NCBI RefSeq assembly: GCF_018361265.1
Contig: NZ_JAFLNH010000004.1
Coordinates: 372,001 to 436,000 of the forward strand
Origin: Mycobacterium sp. SM1
GTDB lineage: Bacteria > Actinomycetota > Actinomycetes > Mycobacteriales > Mycobacteriaceae
Direction: 5' to 3'
DNA: 64,000 nucleotides
In this document: positions 61,841 through 64,000 of the stretch, in pieces
How positions within the stretch are numbered: the stretch's first letter is position 1
Layout: each line of letters opens with the position of its first letter
Translations under genes and position numbers: made by a program
The notes under the pieces: model-generated
The model's database searches: none
What the model was told of the DNA's origin: nothing
The model's input: the letters and a program-made list of their open reading frames with translations, nothing else

Positions 61841-64000
61841 TTATGCCCGGGCGGGGGCGGTGCTGTCGGAGGCCTCCGCCGAATCGTCGTCTTCCCAAAG
61901 CAGCAGCTGTCGAACCGCGGGGCGCGGTCCATAGGGCCGCAACATCGTGCTGGCCGGCCGCGGCCGCACGCGCAGCGGCCACCAGAACCACCGCCCGAGC
62001 AGCGCGGCGATGGACGGGGTCATGAACGCGCGCACGATCAGCGTGTCGAAAAGCAGACCCAGTGCGATGGTCGTCCCAATCTGGCCGAGAACCCGTAGAT
62101 CGGCGAACACGAACGAGGCCATGGTGGCCGCGAAAACCAGGCCGGCGGAAGTGACCACCGATCCGCTGCCCGCGATGGCGCGGACGATTCCGGTATTGAG
62201 TCCCGCGTGGATCTCCTCTTTGAACCGGGAGATGAGCAAAAGGTTGTAGTCCGATCCCACCGCCAACAGCAAAATGACTGCCAGCGCCAGCACGATCCAG
62301 TACAACTGAATGCCGAGAATGTCCTGCCAAAGCAGCACCGACAACCCGAATGAGGCGCCCAGCGACAGCGCCACCGTACCGACAATGACGAACGCGGCGA
62401 TCAGGCTTCGGGTGATGAACAGCATGATCAAGAAAATCAGGCTGAGCGCCGCTAGTGCTGCGATCAAAAGGTCATACGTAGCGCCTTGCTGGATGTCCTT
62501 GTAGGTCGCGGCGGTACCGGAGAGGTAGATGTGCGAGCCGGCCAAGATGGTGCCCTTGACCGCATCCTTGGCCGCGTTTCTGATCTGGTCGATGCTGGCG
62601 ATGCCTGCAGGTGTGGCGGGATCACCCTCGTGGGTGATGATCATCTGGGTGGCTTTGCCATCCGGTGAAAAGAACAGATTCAGACCCCGTTTGAACTCGG
62701 GGTTGTCGAAAGCCTCGGGTGGCAGGTAAAACGAATCGTCGATCTTGGCGGTGTCAAAAGCCTGGCCCAGCGCGGTCGCGTTATCGCTGTTGGCGCGCGA
62801 TTCGGCGTTGATCCCGGAGTTGGTGGCGTAGTTGGACAACGTGAGTCTTAGGTTTTTCTCTTGATCGGCAATCTGTGGCGGTAGCAGCGTCACCAGTTTC
62901 TGCTGGCCAGCATCTAATTTGTCCAGGCTCGCTGTCAGTTTCGTGAATATTTCGGAGAGCTGGTCGATGCCGTCGATGGCATTGAATAAGTCTCTGAACA
63001 CCGAGCAGGCCGGGATATCATAGCAATGTTTTTCCCAGTAGAAGTAGCTGCGAATCGGCCGGAAAAAGTCGTCGAAGTTCGCGATTTCGTCGCGCAGTTC
63101 GTTGATGATAGCGATGGTGTCGTGAAAGCTCTGTGTCTCTTCTTTTGTCGACGCGGCGAGGTCCTTTTGCAAAGAGTATTGTCGCTTCAAAATGCTCAGT
63201 GTGTCGAGTAACTGGTCGGCCTGCTTCAGCAGGTCGTCCGCGCGGTCTTTCTGGTATTGCAGGTTCTCGATATTGCCGACGTTTCCCGCGCTGATCTGAA
63301 ACGGTATCGAGGTGTGCACAATAGGGGTTCCCTGAGGCCTGGTAAGCGCCTGCACTTTCTGGACTCCAGGCAGGTGAAAGACGGCTTTCGCAATTCGGTC
63401 GACGACGAGCATGTCGGCTGGGTTGCGCATATCGTGATCCGCCTCGACCATCAGCACTTCGGGATTGAGCCGTGCTGTGCCGAAATGCCGCTGGGCGGCC
63501 GCATAGCCTTGGTTGGCCGGCGAATCGGCGGGCATGTAGGTGCGGGCGTCGTAGCTCGTGGTGTAGCCCGGTAAGGCCAGCAGACCGATCAGCGCAATCG
63601 CGACCGTCGCCACCAGAATGGGTCCTGGCCAGCGCACGATGGCGGTGCCGATGCGCCGCCAGCCGCGGGTGCGCATCGCGCGTTTGGGGTCGAACAGTCC
63701 GAAGTGGCGGCCGACGCTCAGCACGGCCGGCGCCAGGGTCAGCGCTGCTGCCAACGCGACAAGCACGCCGATCGCCGCAGGGATGCCCAGGCTCTGGAAG
63801 TACGGAAGCCTAGTGAAGTGCAGGCAGAATACCGCGCCGGCGACCGTCAGGCCCGAGCCCAAGATGACGTGCGCGGTCCCCCGGTACATCGTGTAGAAGG
63901 CCGCCTGACGATCCTGCCCGATATAGCGCGCTTCGTGGTAGCGGCCGAGGATGAAGATCGCGTAGTCCGTGCCGGCGGCGATCACGAGTAATGTCAACAG
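61841..64000 (-). CDS. MmpL family transporter, C-terminal ~720 residues (5' end outside window)
   Basis: RND-superfamily exporter. Visible: GTDYAIFILGRYHEARYIG (proton-relay Asp-Tyr of helix 4), helices 5-6, the second periplasmic domain, then GSDYNLLLISRFKEEIHAG (helix 10 Asp-Tyr) and helices 11-12, ending in an acidic tail (LLLWEDDDSAEASDS). The second periplasmic domain holds a long coiled-coil hairpin (KDRADDLLKQADQLLDTLSI to KLDAGQQKLVTLLPPQI) with a Cys pair in KHCYDIPACSVFRD, the layout of the MmpL4/MmpL5-type group that exports siderophores or lipids. Frame remains open at base 64000. No mmpS is visible downstream; it may lie upstream, outside the window. Confidence 0.93.
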   Translation of the reverse strand: MLTLLVIAAGTDYAIFILGRYHEARYIGQDRQAAFYTMYRGTAHVILGSGLTVAGAVFCLHFTRLPYFQSLGIPAAIGVLVALAAALTLAPAVLSVGRHFGLFDPKRAMRTRGWRRIGTAIVRWPGPILVATVAIALIGLLALPGYTTSYDARTYMPADSPANQGYAAAQRHFGTARLNPEVLMVEADHDMRNPADMLVVDRIAKAVFHLPGVQKVQALTRPQGTPIVHTSIPFQISAGNVGNIENLQYQKDRADDLLKQADQLLDTLSILKRQYSLQKDLAASTKEETQSFHDTIAIINELRDEIANFDDFFRPIRSYFYWEKHCYDIPACSVFRDLFNAIDGIDQLSEIFTKLTASLDKLDAGQQKLVTLLPPQIADQEKNLRLTLSNYATNSGINAESRANSDNATALGQAFDTAKIDDSFYLPPEAFDNPEFKRGLNLFFSPDGKATQMIITHEGDPATPAGIASIDQIRNAAKDAVKGTILAGSHIYLSGTAATYKDIQQGATYDLLIAALAALSLIFLIMLFITRSLIAAFVIVGTVALSLGASFGLSVLLWQDILGIQLYWIVLALAVILLLAVGSDYNLLLISRFKEEIHAGLNTGIVRAIAGSGSVVTSAGLVFAATMASFVFADLRVLGQIGTTIALGLLFDTLIVRAFMTPSIAALLGRWFWWPLRVRPRPASTMLRPYGPRPAVRQLLLWEDDDSAEASDSTAPARA

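Noticed and set aside
1..64000. CRISPR arrays, rRNA or tRNA genes
   Set aside because: No regularly spaced direct repeats and no rRNA or tRNA-like cloverleaf or T-loop sequences were found by eye.

Overview
This is a GC-rich segment of a slow-growing Mycobacterium chromosome. The backbone matches the M. tuberculosis Rv2222c-Rv2197c neighbourhood read in reverse (glnA2, glnE, glnA1, lipA/lipB, dlaT, pepB, gcvT, ilvE, cobST, adoK, asnB, ctaC, ctaF, mmpS3). It also carries ESX-5-type PE/PPE genes, MmpL/MmpS genes and leaderless-looking starts. It is not M. tuberculosis: about 27.6 kb lies between glnE and glnA1, many insertion sequences are present, and synteny is lost after the Rv2197c homolog. 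I cannot name the species from sequence alone.

Layout. 1-3721: end of glnA2 and all of glnE. 3722-31370: accessory island. Its first part holds two divergent M-box magnesium riboswitches (minus 4717-4875, plus 5757-5912), each followed by a well-initiated 26-codon ORF. The rightward riboswitch leads a same-strand array PE-PPE-PPE-Esx-Esx-PRC barrel-Nramp-related transporter (6011-12365). Then come an IS1634-type transposase, a frameshifted eukaryote-like glutaminase with ankyrin repeats, an IS110 remnant, four DUF732 secreted proteins, and PPE-PPE-PE. The island ends in a three-level nest of mobile DNA: an IS256-type transposase split by a Tn554-like element, whose tnpB is split by a second element encoding two tyrosine recombinases.

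31495-56432: core metabolism. glnA1 (the target of GlnE) with a DoxX protein; an RDD and a DUF4191 membrane protein; a minus-strand lipoate cluster (dlaT, SDR protein, lipB, lipA); pepB; a class III nucleotide cyclase; gcvT and ilvE; a cobU-cobT-cobS cluster behind a DUF3043 gene; glycerate kinase; an Fe-S carrier; adoK; asnB; ctaC-ctaF; mmpS3 and a DUF2561 protein. Three coding or spacer tandem repeats (lipB, dlaT, ctaF-mmpS3) look like VNTR loci.

56433-64000: a second mobile cluster (frameshifted IS256 transposase; an ISL3 element with an IS1380 element inserted in its left terminal repeat), then a small membrane protein and an mmpL gene running off the right edge.

The most interesting unit is the M-box region. 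It suggests a magnesium-starvation regulon joining ESX-5-type outer-envelope proteins to an inner-membrane Nramp-related transporter, with a diverging second Mg-controlled transcript. The riboswitch assignment rests on direct sequence similarity to the M-box consensus; the transport role is inference.
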